64,000 bases of DNA, from positions 57,273,519 through 57,337,518 of the forward strand of contig CM070594.1 of assembly GCA_036346395.1 (NCBI GenBank). The letters run 5' to 3'. This document shows positions 43,032 to 55,073 of the stretch, piece after piece. Numbering within the stretch: the stretch's first letter is position 1; the number at the start of each line of letters is the position of its first letter. The notes under the pieces are model-generated. The model saw only the letters and a program-made list of their open reading frames with translations. It was not told where the DNA came from and did no database searches. The stretch comes from Hsuehochloa calcarea (Eukaryota; Streptophyta; Magnoliopsida; Poales; Poaceae). A program made the position numbers and the translations under genes.

Positions 43032-46000
43032 ATGATACGCCATTGGATGTACAATGCCGATCGCCGCCCAAAGAGTTCATTGATGGCGTGCATTATTTCT
43101 TAAGAGTGGCCGAGGCAAACAAGCGGATGGTTTCATGTCTTTGTCCATGTGCCCTGTAAGAATTTGAAGGAATATTCTAGCTCAAGGAGTCTTCACTCAC
43201 ACTTGTTGAAGTCGGGTTTCATGCCAAACTATATTTGTTGGACCAAGCACGGAGAAACCAGGTTATAATGGAAGAAGGTGAAGAAGAACAATTGGACCCT
43301 AACGACATTATTGCTCAATACGGTGACTTCGATGATACCGCAATGGGCTAAGTCAAGAAGAGGCAAAGCGTAAGACACACTCGTCAAGATGATGCTCTTG
43401 GTGATGTCATTCGTGATGCACAAAGAGATTGCGAAAGTGAAAAGGAGAAGGCTAAGTTTGACCGCATGCTAGAGGATCACAAGAAATTACTATACCCGTC
43501 CGTAGAAGATGGGCAAAAAGTTGGGTACAACACCGAGTTGCTACAATGGAAGGCATGTAATGGTGTATCCGACAAGGCATTTGGGCAATTATCAAGATCC
43601 AAAAAGATGCTTCCGCCTAACGAATTGCCCGCCACTACGCATTTAGCAAAACAGTCGTCGCCTTTGGGATTAGAAATCCGTAAGATACATGCATGTCCTA
43701 ATGATCGCATCTCGTATCGTGGCAAGGACTACGAATTTGGATGAATGCCCGTATGCAAAGCGTCGCGGTATAAGATCAAAGCGAGATGACCTCGCGATGT
43801 TGAGGGCGAAGAACGCCCCAGAAGAAAATCCTCGCCAAGGTTATGTGGTATGCTCCTATAATACCACGCTGAACGTCTGCTCATAAACAAGGACCATGCA
43901 AAGTTGTCGCGATGGCACAAAGAAGACCGTAAGGTAGACAACATGTTGAGACACCTGGCGATGGGTCCCAAAGTGGAGAGCAATAGATGAGAATTCTGAG
44001 TTTGCGATGACGCAAGAAACCTAAGGTTCGCTTTAAGTACGGATGGTATGAATCCTTTTGGGGACCGAGCACTAGTCATAGCACTTGGCCTCACACTCTA
44101 TGTATCTACAACCTTCCTCCATGGTTATGCATGAAGCGAAGTTCATTATGATGCCGGTGCTCATCCAAGGCCCGAGGCAACCCGCAACGACATCGATGTC
44201 TACCGAGGCCATTAGTTGAGGAACTCCTTCTTTATGGAGCAAACCAGTGTGCGTGTGTGGATGAGTACAAACAGAACACTTCGACCGCGAGCATTGTTGT
44301 TCGTAATAATCAATGATTGGCCCGCTCTAAGTAATCTTTCGTGATGCATAAACAAGGGATACAATGCATGCACACAATGTTTTGATGACATTGACAAGAT
44401 ATATTTGAAAAATGTCGAAAGGTCGTGTACCTTGGCCATCGCTGCTTTTCTTCCTATGAATCACCAACTAAGAAAGAAAGGCAAGCATTTTAACGGTAAG
44501 GCAGAACACCGAACAAAGCCTCGCAACCGAACTGGGGAGGATGTACTTGATATGGTCAAGGATGTGCAAGTAGTCTTTGGAAAGGGACAAGGCAGCGAAC
44601 CTGTTCGAAAGATGCTAAGGGACACGCACCCATGTGGAAGAAGAAGTCCATATTTTGGGAGCTACCCTATTGGCAAGTCCTAGAGGTCCGCAACGCGATC
44701 GACGTGATGCACCTGACAAAGAATCTTTGTGTGAACCTGCTAGGATTCATGGATGTGTATGGAAAGTCTAAGGATTCACTCGAAGCACGACAGGACTGCA
44801 GCGCATGAAAGAACGAGACAACCCGCATCCAGAGAAGACAGACGATGGACGCCATTACTTAAGACCTTGCTAGCTTCACTCTTAGCAAAGAAGAGAAGGA
44901 AAGCATGTTTGAATGCCTAAACAGCATCAAGGTCCCATCTGGATTCTCCTCCAATATAAAGCGTATAATAAATGTGCCAGAGAAGAAATTCCTACACTTA
45001 AAGTCCCATGACTGCCACGTGCTTATGACGCAATTGCTTCCGGTTGCTTTAAGAGGAATTCTACCTCCACATGTACGTCTGGCCACCGTGAAGCTATGTG
45101 CATTCCTCAATGCAATTTCTCAGAAGGCAATCAATCCAATGGAACTAGCTACTCTACAGAATGATGTGGTTCAATGTCTTGTCGACTTTGAGTTGGTGTT
45201 CCTCCATCCTTCTTTAATATCATGACACACCTCCTAGTTCACCCGGTCAAGGAGATTAATATTCTCGGTCCCGTGTTCCTACACAACATGTTCCCTTTGA
45301 GAGGTTCATGGAGTCCCAAGAAATATGTTCACCAGCGTGTTTCGGCCGAAGGAAGCATTGCCAAGGGCTACGGGACGAGAGGAGGTCATTGAGTTCGTGT
45401 TGACTTCATTCCCGACCTTGACCCGATTGGTGTTCCCGAATCGCGACACGAGGGGAGACTTAGTGGAAAGGGAACACTAGGGAAGAAAACATATATCGAT
45501 GCACGGGGACGATTATTTCAATAAAGCGCACTACACAGCTTCTTCAAAACTCCTCCGTGGTGGAGCCGTATGTCGAGGTACACAAGGAGTTCCTACGATC
45601 CCAGCCTGTGGAAGAATGAAGCTTGGATTAGGCGCCATCACATGGAAACTTTCAAATGGTTGGTTGCGAAAAGAATGTCGTGGTGATGACAATATTGATG
45701 AGCAATCGATTTGTTGGCTAGGCAACCATCGTGGCACATCCTCACGCATAAAGGGTACGAGATAAATGGAAATACATTTTACACGTAGCCCAAGATAAAA
45801 GGAGCACGAACCAAAACAAGTGGTGTCCGCATAGATGCCACAGACCCAAATGGAAAGAGGCAAACATATTATGGCCGATAGAGGAGATTTGGGAACTAGA
45901 CTACGACCTAATTTTAAAGTCCCTTTGTTCCAAAGGCCAATGGGTGAAGATGACCGGAGGCGGGTAACAATGACAAGGAGTATGGAATGACAACAAAGGA

Positions 46001-46342
46001 CCTCAACAATATTGGGTACAAAGACGAACCATTCGTCCTTCTCACTGATGTGAATCGGTGTTCTATGTGAAAGACATGTCTACAAAACCCAAGAGAGGGA
46101 AAAACTACGACAAATCAACCAATGAGCTAAAACGCCACATAGTTCTTTCAGGGAAAAGAAACATCGTGGGAATTGAGGACAAGTCGACAAGTCGTAAGAT
46201 TATGAAAGGGATGACCGAATCCCGCCTTCATGTGACCAAAGACCCAAGCATCCCGCTAAATGCCGAGGATACTCCATGGTTACTGCATGATCATAACCAA
46301 GGGTCATACGTCAAGAAGAAGTTCACCATCGTGCCCGCTTGA
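43032..46342 (+). pseudogene. CACTA transposase, TNPD type (Transposase_21), frameshifted
   Basis: The plus strand starts MIRHWMYNADRRPKEFIDGV after a TGCAG acceptor-like site. It then runs in changing frames through YICWTKHGE, IIAQYG, RMLEDHKKLLYPS, KIHACPND, RGKDYE, a segment around 44.1-44.4 kb (DEYKQ-like, CFDDID), KPRNRTGEDVLDMVKDV, SKEEKESMFECLNSIKVPSG, MTQLLPVALRGILPPHVRLA and HYTASSK to a C-terminus VKKKFTIVPA at 46342. This is the whole length of the grass TNPD family. At least half a dozen frameshifts and short deletions break it. In intact relatives the protein cuts and joins the element ends. Order and extent are direct reading; the function is by family. Confidence 0.92.
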
Positions 46343-46685
46343 TATATAGTGATGTTTAATAAATAGTGTGTATTAGAGATTTTATGTAATAATTGTAACT
46401 TCGGATGTTTCTATCATATTTTTCTTGTTTTTATCGTTTCAAATGAAATTCTACTTGTGGTTTGAGCCCTTCATTTTGTTTATAGTTGGCTCTTCACTTC
46501 CCAACTTGTGGTCACTATAAAAGTCGCTTGAAATGTCAATAAGATAAAAAGAAATGCAACTATTATTTTTAAAAATTTATGCCTAGTATTTAATTTACTA
46601 TGCATTTAACAAGAATTAGCATATTTATACAAATAAACTTAATACAAAACCCAAACTGTGGAAAACTGTATGAATCGAATAGTGG

Positions 46686-46950
46686 GGACCTTTAGTCCTT
46701 GGTCCAGACATCTGCTTGACTAAAGGTGAAAATGTATGGAAAATATATCCTCACAAGAAGACCTTTACTCGGCCAGAAAACCACCGGACTAAAGGTCCAT
46801 CTTTAGTCCCGTCCGTAATAACAACCGACTAAAGACCTTTAGTCCCTAATTAGTCATACCGCCGGGACTAAAGATCGGACCTTTAGTCCCGGGTGGTTTC
46901 TGACCGGGACTAAAGGTCTTTAGTCCCGATGGTTAATACCGCCCGACTAA
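46686..46950. repeat. internal block of CACTA subterminal-type palindromes
   Basis: Units such as GACCTTTAGTCCCGGGTGG and ACCGGGACTAAAGGT occur in the middle of the element, between the two genes, and are followed by a GC-rich leader-like stretch as at the left end (42290-42410). There is no CACTA terminus here. Confidence 0.8.
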
Positions 46951-46967
46951 AGGACCCTCAAGATTTA

Positions 46968-47100
46968 AGCAACCCCGTGCACCCGAGCCCCCGCCTTCCT
47001 CGCTGTCTCAAGCAACCCCGGCACCCGAGACCCCCTGCCTTCCTCGCCGTCTCCAAGCAACCCCCGTGCACCCGAGCCCCTGCCTTCCTCGCTCTCCTCG
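46968..47100. repeat. ~44-bp tandem repeat, three copies
   Basis: GCAACCCCGTGCACCCGAGC followed by CCCTGCCTTCCTCGC recurs three times just after the internal palindrome block. Proline-rich frames across it are artefacts of the repeat. Confidence 0.8.
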
Positions 47101-47284
47101 CGCGTCTCCTCGCTCCAGTCGCCGCCCAAGCTCCTCCCACGCCTGTGGCTCCATCGCCGGCCTCCTCGGCACTCCCTCCACCGCTCGGTGAGCCTCCGCC
47201 TTCTCCCGTGCCCTAGCTTTCTCCCTCTCTTTTCCTCCCGGCCACGCCCCAACCGCCTGCACCCGAGCCTCCCCTCCCCCTGAT

Positions 47285-48489
47285 GCCCCGTGTGGATCGG
47301 TTTAGTGTTGTATGAATTTTGTGATTGAGAATGCATGATTTTGTGTAGGTACATGGATTCATAAATGTCTGGATTCTGGATTATTGATTCAGAAATGTAG
47401 TAGTTCGTAAATGGATGTATGGATCTTTCATTGAATTCATGATTGAGCAATCTATCGCTTTGTCTAGCTACATTATACATTCGGATGTATTGATCAATTC
47501 GCTCTTGAATGTAGTTTTATGTTCTTGCAATGTAATAGATCTTGTATGCACTATTCTGGATATTATTGTATAAATTAGGTTGAGTGCTCTTGTGTTTGTG
47601 GAAGTAACATATGTGCATGCTGTTAGTACGTACTTGGTAATTTAACGGTATTTACAGTTTAAGCCCAACAGCTGGTAGTACATCTCGGTAGATTTGTGCA
47701 TTAGTTTGTGTATATAGCTCCGGTTTATAAGATGTAAAGTCGACGATATCGCCCAACTTATATTCGCAGACTTATATTTGACGAATGCGGTTTTCCAACG
47801 TCTAGAAAAGAAACCATCCATTTGCACCCGCTTCAACCTATAATAACCCAATAAGTTAAAGTTTGGCTAAGCAGGCCACGGTAGACTCTATGGTAACATA
47901 TTCCAACAATCTTTTGTTAGGCAAGATTGTGTAGGGAGGTATGTCGCCAAGTGAAGTTTGCATGTTAACAATACAAAGTTCTACAAAACATCATTGAAAA
48001 CGCAAAAAGAAGTACTTGAAAACAAAGTGTTTGATATGTTTTAAAACTCAATCAAGCTTTAATGATCCAAATATACTAGCTTTGTATAATTACTTACATA
48101 CTAGCAACGTGCCCACATTTTTAAAGGACAAAAAAACATATTTGGTCCCCTCCACTCAAGTCAAGAAGGGAGAAGGGGGAGTTTTGGGTTATGTTGGTTG
48201 ATCTTCCGTCGACTTGTGCATGTACTGTGTTGTTGCTTGCCACATCAACAAGACTTGCCACCTAGGAAGACAACTCAATACAAGAAACCACCTCGCTCCG
48301 ATTTATACTTGATTTGATCCGATATTGTAAGTACAAGGGTTATTTACTCAATTTTATAGCACTAACCCCGTGCGCGAGCCCTCTTTTGTTTTTCTTTTGT
48401 CGATGCATGTCACGAACCGCACGCCACTTGATGCGAAATCATAACCCGATCACGAACCGCTCTAACGCCCTACACATATATTTGCAGAA
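47285..48489. other. spacer between the CACTA genes
   Basis: AT-richer sequence with no supported reading frame; likely intron or leader of the second gene, since a TTTGCAG acceptor-like site sits directly before its ATG at 48490. Confidence 0.45.
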
Positions 48490-51400
48490 ATGGCCGACCC
48501 GAATGACAACATGGACGATGCCATGATGGAAATTATCAACAATGACGCCTTACAAGGTGCCCAATTCGAAGGTGATGACAACAATCAAGAAGCGTATGAC
48601 GGAGTCAAGATTTGCCGATTATGAAGATGAGCAAGACAATGTCAAGTAGGTCTATCTACAATCTCTTATGTATACATGAAATTCAGAATAATTTCATTTG
48701 TCGTGTAAATATATTTATTTAAATCTTTGTGTTTCTACATTCGTAGCCCTCTGGATCGACGACAACAACGGGGAAGAGTAGAAATGTACGAGGCCCGAAG
48801 AAGCCGTTGGAGGGTCGGTTCATTCTCTCGAATTCGAGGAGGATACAGTAAAGTACTTGGACCACATGCACGTAAATTTGTCACCATCGTGGGTACCTTG
48901 TAAGGGACAGGATCCCGATTAATGCTCGTGAATGGAAGCAAAAGAAAGTTGCTTCTCATATTAGTTTTGTCTCTGATCGTGACAAGGCACTAGTTTGGCA
49001 AGATGTCCTTCAACATTTCGCGCTCGATACAGAAGATGAAGCTTTGAAGGAGAGAGTTAGGAACTGGGCTATGAAGAAGATGGCCACACAATTCCAGTGT
49101 TGGAAGAAGAAATTGTACAACACATTTATCAGGAAGAACCTGACGCCAGATTTCAACACTAAGGCCTACGCAAGTTGAGGCCGTTTTGGGATGAGTTTGT
49201 GCAGCCAAGACATCGGAAGAGGGTGAGGCACGGGTGAGAAGGAACCAACAGAATGCCCGACAAAAGCAATACCACCATCACTTGGGATCAGGTGGCTACA
49301 GGAGTGCCATTCCTAAGTGGGAAAGAATGGAACGGGAGATTCTTGCCAAGGGGATCGAACCAGAATCAATCAACTGGCCTGAGCGTGCCAAGTATTGGTT
49401 TTTCGGTCATGGGGGAAGCCTGGACCTAGAGACCGGAAAGATAGTGTATGGCGCAAAACTCCAAAGAGCGTGAAAAGATTTGCTTATGCTCGAGGCTTAC
49501 CGAGAGTGGCAGTGTGCACAGAATAGAGATAAGGATGAGCTGACATACGCCCTGGAGAGTACTGAACACGGTGGGCGAACAAGAGGCTATGGGGAGGTGT
49601 CGTGGGAGCATGCTTTCCCTAAAGACAAAGCCACCTATAGAAGCCGCCAGAGAAAGAAGTACGAGGAGGCAGAGCGGATGCGCAGGATGGAGGAAATGGT
49701 TCATGAGTCACGGGAAGTGGCTCGTGAAGCGAGAGAGCGAGAAAAACACTTGAAGCCAAAATGAATGCGAAATCAAAAGGCAAGTGCAGATAGCGAGAAG
49801 TTCCATCCAAAGGCAAATCGCATCGAGCCGGAGTCAACATCGCCCCCTAATCGCTTGAAAAGCGATTGCGCTTCCACGGAGGTGCCAGTGATTCAAGATG
49901 ACGCAGGGCTGCGCTTCCCCGTGGATGACATCACCGATCCTCTCACGACATGTGAGCTGCACATTCCAGAGGGGAATGCCACGACCATGGTGGCTATCGG
50001 TGTTGTATCTCGATCGACCCTACGAAGACACCAAGATGCCATGGGGCATTAATACCTCCCGGATATGCTAGCGTCTCGGTGGATAGAGTTGTGAAAGGTA
50101 AAAGCAATGTGCCTCTTGACATTGAAGGAGGTGATGGGAGAAGACTTTAGGAGAAGCGGAGAAGACATTCATATGTTGGCGCAAGCGCTATATCATTATT
50201 CCTAGGCGCCACCTCCTCCTCCTCAACAACTTAACCCTAGGTGCGGATGAAAGTGAACGAACCATTTTTTCACTAATTATGTATTGGCTTAAATAACGGT
50301 TTACTCATACCACGTTGTTTTCACAGCAGTAACCTCCCCAACCTAAGTCCAATTATACATTCACCACCGGTCACAAGTTGCGGGCGATGACAATGAAGTG
50401 GAAGACACTACCGCATCCCCACCGCCCCATCGCCGCACGGCGGGCTCCAACGCCGACACCGGCCGCCCATCGCCTCCACGGCGGGCTCCAACGCCGCCAT
50501 CGCCCCATCTCCTCCACGGCGGGCTCCAACGCCGCCACCGGCCGCTCCATCGCCTCCACGGCGGGCTCCAACGCCGACACCGCCCGCCTATCGCCTCCAC
50601 GGCGGCTCCAACGCCGCCATCGCCCCATCGCCTCCACGGCGGGCTCCAACGCCGACACCGCCGCCCTCCGCCAAAGAAGATGCGCACCACACAAACGGCG
50701 TTGGCCCCACCGCCGCCGAAGAAGAAAGCCTCAGGGAGAACACCAGCTATTTCTAAGACGACGAAACTTTCCTATGAGAAGACTGCCGAGGAAATAGATG
50801 CTTCAGTGAAAACAGATGTGGACAGTTTCTTCGCGAAAGTCAAGGCTAAAAGTGAAGCGGCGAAACCACGAGAAGCCGTATTTCTTCGTGCGTCCGAAGT
50901 TCTAAGGCAAAGGGTGGACGCCACCGAAAAAGTTACGCCATGCTCGTAAGGATTCGCCACTATCGGACTATGACCGCACTCTCACCAAGTCAATTGAGGA
51001 GGCGAAGAAGAAAGAGAAGATAGCACGGAAGGGTGTTGCACACTGGGAACAATCACAACAATCGCGCCCCGCTAGTTATTGGGAATGAATATGGTTCAAA
51101 CACGAACGTGCTAGAACAGATATACGAAATGTGCATTTGGATCAACTTGATGAATTTTTCATGAAACTGGTCTAAGCATTTCCCAATGCTCGGCGAGCAC
51201 ACATCAAAAGTGCTCCTAAGTTGATTATTGGAAGAAGGAATATGTATATGGCAAGAGTCTATACAACCCTGAGAAGCTCATCGAACTTCGTACACAAATG
51301 TACTTGTTAAACAAGTGGTACATGGCGGCGTGTCGCAGAAAAGCGGATGACTATATTTGCGTCAAAATTAGAAACCATCATTACTTCCGTGGCGATGACA

Positions 51401-52515
51401 TTATAATGGTTCAGTTTAATGAGTTACACCAGCTATGCCACATGAACGCTCTAGACAAATCTCTCATCAGCTGCTTTTGTCTGTACGTGATTCTTTCTTT
51501 TAATAATCTCACTCTAGCATATGTATATGTATAAGTAATTATCCTCACACTAGCTAGCATGTCTATACATATGCAGAGACATGATGAGAGACCTCACACG
51601 TAGAAACGACAAGAACATTGGTTTCGTTGATCCATATATCGTATTCAAGGACCCAAACACTCCCTACGATCAATGGAGACCTCAAACGGAGAGGAATTTC
51701 CGGAGGTTCTTGATCAACCAAAAGAACAAAAGATTTATACTCTTCCCCTACAACTTTGGGTGAGTGTTGTTATCGTGTGCACATTTTACTTTACTTACTC
51801 AATCCAACATAAAGATATATATGTTGACTCTATAAACAAATGCAGCTTTCACTGGATACTGATTGTCCTCGATCTCTCCGACGGTCATTTGCTAATCTAT
51901 GACTCGTTGAGAAAACCGCAGAAGATTACCAAGATATGATAGACATTATCCAGGTAACTTCGATCTTTAAATATTTATTCCTGCTCTTTAACTTTGCAAT
52001 AGTTAATTAACGATCCAATTATTAGGCGTGGTTTGGGCTTGGTTCGTTCAACTACACCGTCCGGATCCGAAAGCGCCACTTCACGATCCACACCGATCGG
52101 ATGTAAGTTGTACTAGCTCCCGCATCTTTGCCTTATCATGCTTCATTCTGGCGGGATGACGAGAGTTATCTTTTATATCGCATGATGGGTTCTACTACAG
52201 CCACCAGCAACAATTTGTGTGGATACTACGCTTATGCGAGTTCCTCATGGTGTATGCAAAAGAACCCATCTACAGATGCGTAAAGTACGTAATAAGTATA
52301 TATAATAAATCTATTTTATTTATTTGTTGCTATTAAATAAATCTTATGTATATTAATACTTCTTTCGCTTAATGCAAATTGAAGGAGATATGGTTGAAGG
52401 AACAGTGTTGGATATGGACCGCCTCAAAGGAATTCAAGAGACAATCGCAGATTTCTTAATGAGCATGTCCTCAAGCCCGAAGACCGAGTTCTACTTTAAC
52501 CCGATGAACAATTGA
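48490..52515 (+). pseudogene. CACTA second gene: Transposase_24 region and Ulp1-type (C48) protease
   Basis: Starts MADPNDNMDDAMMEIINNDA. A Transposase_24-like region follows at 48.95-49.76 kb in broken frames (DVLQHFALDTEDEA-like, WGVPFLSGK region, ERAKYWFFGHGGSLD), then a coiled, charged segment (EEAERMRRMEEMVHESREVA, to 49761). After a GC-rich repeat linker (50.4-50.7 kb) come a lysine-rich segment and an Ulp1/SUMO-protease-like domain: FVDPYIVFKDPN, FILFPYNF, then the catalytic-histidine strand FHWILIVLD and IYDSLRKP, across short introns at ~51485-51580 and 51763-51845. It ends MSMSSSPKTEFYFNP. Several frameshifts make it non-functional. Such proteins are regular partners of TNPD in grass CACTA elements. 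Confidence 0.88.
50425..50670. repeat. GC-rich minisatellite in the CACTA second gene, 37-42-bp units
   Basis: CCTCCACGGCGGGCTCCAAC recurs near 50473, 50511, 50553, 50594 and 50631, with a related copy near 50432. The unit lengths differ, so the translation changes frame between copies. Confidence 0.85.
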
Positions 52516-52609
52516 AGCCAAACCAGACGAACATTTGTATGACATTTAAGTGGAGGACAACATTTGTGTTGTAAATACCAAGGATGCATGAATAATGTTG
52601 TAAATTTTA

Positions 52610-52613
<4 letters not shown>

Positions 52614-52657
<44 letters not shown>

Positions 52658-52660
52658 TAT
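52614..52660. repeat. (AT)n microsatellite
   Basis: About twenty AT dinucleotides near the right end of the CACTA element. Confidence 0.9.
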
Positions 52661-53067
52661 AGCTCCATAATATATATAGTTTCATACTTTATTTGTGTGT
52701 AATAATGTTCCAAACTAAATTATATGTGGGCGTATACATATATTAGCAGCGAAGAATACGCATTGGAAAACCTAATGTAATTTTAAAACCAAAATCAATA
52801 ATGAATTGAAATGGAAACAAAAAGAAAAAAAAACCTTTAGTCCCTTGGTAATACCAACCAGATTAAAAGGGCCATCCTCATGACACGACCAATGGACCTT
52901 TTAGTCCCTTGGTATTACTAACCGACTAAAGGTCGGCCTTTAGTCCCGGGCCTGGGACCCGGGACTAAATGTGAGACATTTAGTCCCGATTTTCTAGTCC
53001 CGGCTCTATACCCGGGACTAGAGGCCCTTTAGGCCCGGGACCAAAGGTCTGTTCTGTAGTAGTGATG

Positions 53068-53565
53068 TATATAGCTAACACCTAAGTGCATGCGAAATAT
53101 GTAATCATAAAGATATAGTTAGATAGCTGCCACAAGAGTATTAAAAGGCAGATAAATATTTAGGCATCGAAGAACGATAAAATTAGCATTGGCTTTATAT
53201 CAACTTTGTCTTACGTAAAAAAAAAATCAACTTTGTCGAGTTATGAACACATAGTTAGTGTTTTAGTGGAAAATACAAACTAGACTTGACATGCTCTTAA
53301 TCATGTCCGCACAAAAGCTCAAACCATTTAACCGCCTCCCCAATCTAATCTAACCGTAATCTACTACTCCTACTCCTACTCCTACAGTATCGTGTTGGCA
53401 CTTGGCAGTAGCACACCACGGGTCTCCGTAATCCCACCTATTGCTGCTGTCCCCAAAAAGGAAAAACGAAAGACCGATGCGCCCACCACCAACCAGCGGC
53501 CTGGACTGGACTCCACCGAACTAAATGCGAGACTACCGAACAAACATCACACGCTGATACCATAC
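53068..53565. other. intergenic, nothing recognised
   Basis: No coding or structural feature is supported between the CACTA element and the next inverted-repeat element. A TACTCC microduplication lies near 53363-53383. Confidence 0.5.
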
Positions 53566-53569
53566 GGAG

Positions 53570-54550
53570 TCTTCGGCTGAATGGGTAAATTTTTTTATTT
53601 GTAACAGTAAAAGTAACAACCATTGTACAAAATTATAAAAATTACACCCTGCAGGCTAGAAAGATTATATGCGGTGCACCCGGTCCACAGAACCCACCTA
53701 CAACAGACTGGAACTGCAGAAGGATCATACTGTGGACCAGAACCGCGGAAAATGGCTTCCATCAATAATGGTAAATAATATTTTAGCCACTCAGGCATTG
53801 TTGCTATAAAATCTTTCCTACTTAAAAAATTAGAGTTAGTGGTCACACATCCTCCCATCCTCCTACCTCTGTCCCTCTCTACTGACATGCAGACCAAGTT
53901 ATCATTAAATTATCTCCTCGCATCTTGCGCTCCTTGCTCCTCCTCTCCCAACATCGCCTATGTTTCCTCCTCTCCATCCTCGTCTCCACCTCGCTCGCTC
54001 GCTTCGCGCTCCGCGTGCCTCCGTCCCGTCGCTTGCCGCCGCTTCCATCGATCGGATCTGGACAGACCACACTTCCTCCTCTCTACCCCCACTCTTCTAC
54101 TCTGCTACGCGTGCCTCCTCCCCGTCGCTCGTCGCCGCTTCCATCGGCCAGATCTCGATGGGCATCACTTCCTCCTCTCCACTCCCGCTCTTTTGCTCTG
54201 CTTCGTGTGCCTTGACGAATTGAGATATATTATATCTACTTAAATGATAAATAATTATATTTATGAGATGTTTCGTAGCAACACACAAGCAGTTAACCAG
54301 TGAACCGTAAAATCAACACATAGATCTATATTGTTCCAGTGTCCCATCCTATCATTCTGTGCCGGCACGATATGTCTCCCAGCCACGCTCTGACCTTTCT
54401 TCTGTGGTACCATGCCGTGGTCAGAGAGCGTTGTAGGTGACTTATCTAGTTTACCGTGGTGGAATTTTTATAATTACATACGAGTGATGACTATTTTATT
54501 TTTACTGTTACAAAGCACAAAAAAAAAACCAGATCAGCCGACAATACGTC
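53570..54550. mobile_element. element with long terminal inverted repeats and a GC-rich core
   Basis: Left CGGCTGAATGGGTAAA...TTTGTAACAGTAAAA (53574-53612) matches the complement of the right CTGTTACAAAGCAC...TCAGCCG (to 54540), and AATTATAAAAATT is shared further in. Ends are approximate and no target duplication was found. The core (53895-54215) is CT/GC-rich, translates to a serine-proline-rich frame and contains a ~95-bp tandem duplication. Mutator-like gene capture is possible. Confidence 0.55.
54018..54209. repeat. ~95-bp tandem duplication
   Basis: CCTCCGTCCCGTCGCTTGCC... and CCTCCTCCCCGTCGCTCGTC... start two consecutive copies sharing CGCTTCCATCG, TTCCTCCTCTC and CTCTGCT blocks. Lies inside the inverted-repeat element. 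Confidence 0.8.
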
Positions 54551-55073
54551 TCCACATCAACCAGGAGCCTAATCTGTCTCCGCCTCACCACAACACAGCG
54601 CCCCCGCGCTACTGCTACTCACGCCCGCCCGGCTCTGCCGCAACACCAAACCTTTAAAAAAAACGGGAAAAGACTAGCGCGATCGCGGAAACGGACAGCA
54701 AATTGCCGTGCTGCTGCAGTGCGCAACTTGCCGTGCCCGCGGTTTCACCGCTCCACGCCTCCGCGATTTTTCTTCTTTTTCCAAAAAGAAGTAGGCTCGC
54801 TCCTGTTGGCTCTCGTTGGGAATATGCTCGCTTCGCTTCATTCCCCACTTGTGTTTACTGGTCTCCGCACCGAATCTTTTCCCTCCTCGCGCACCGCCAC
54901 CGCCACCCACTCATCCGCCTCAGCGTCTGCGCGTTCCGTGCGGTTTGTCCGGTGGACTGCCGGCCTTTTTCTTTTCCGGGCAATTGAGATGTGATCATGG
55001 CGGATCCGGGTGCGGTTACCGGCGGTTGATCCGAGTTTTGACGCCGGGCTGTGGTGCGGGGAGGGGGTGGGAG
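54551..55073 (+). promoter_or_regulatory. presumed promoter and leader of the downstream gene
   Basis: CT- and GC-rich sequence typical of a grass 5' leader lies before the ATG at 55074. Open frames here overlap in all frames and show no domain. No TATA box stands out. Confidence 0.35.

Larger units (their letters stand above)
41947..53064 (+). mobile_element. complete-ended CACTA (En/Spm) DNA transposon, 11.1 kb
   Basis: Left end CACTACTACAGAACAGACC at 41947 and right end GGTCTGTTCTGTAGTAGTG at 53046-53064 are perfect 19-bp inverted repeats, flanked by the 3-bp duplication ATG (41944-41946, 53065-53067). Subterminal palindromes of TTTAGTCCCGG...CCGGGACTAAA fill 42030-42255 and 52830-53045. 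It carries two plus-strand genes in the usual order: a TNPD-type transposase (Transposase_21) and a second gene with Transposase_24 and Ulp1-type protease regions. Both are broken by frameshifts and stops, so the copy is non-autonomous today, though its intact ends and duplication should allow trans-mobilisation. Confidence 0.95.

Noticed and set aside
47285..48489. A second complete CACTA element starting inside the first
   Set aside because: Internal palindromes exist at 46.7-46.95 kb, but no CACTA terminus or inner target duplication is present there, so a single element is the simpler reading.
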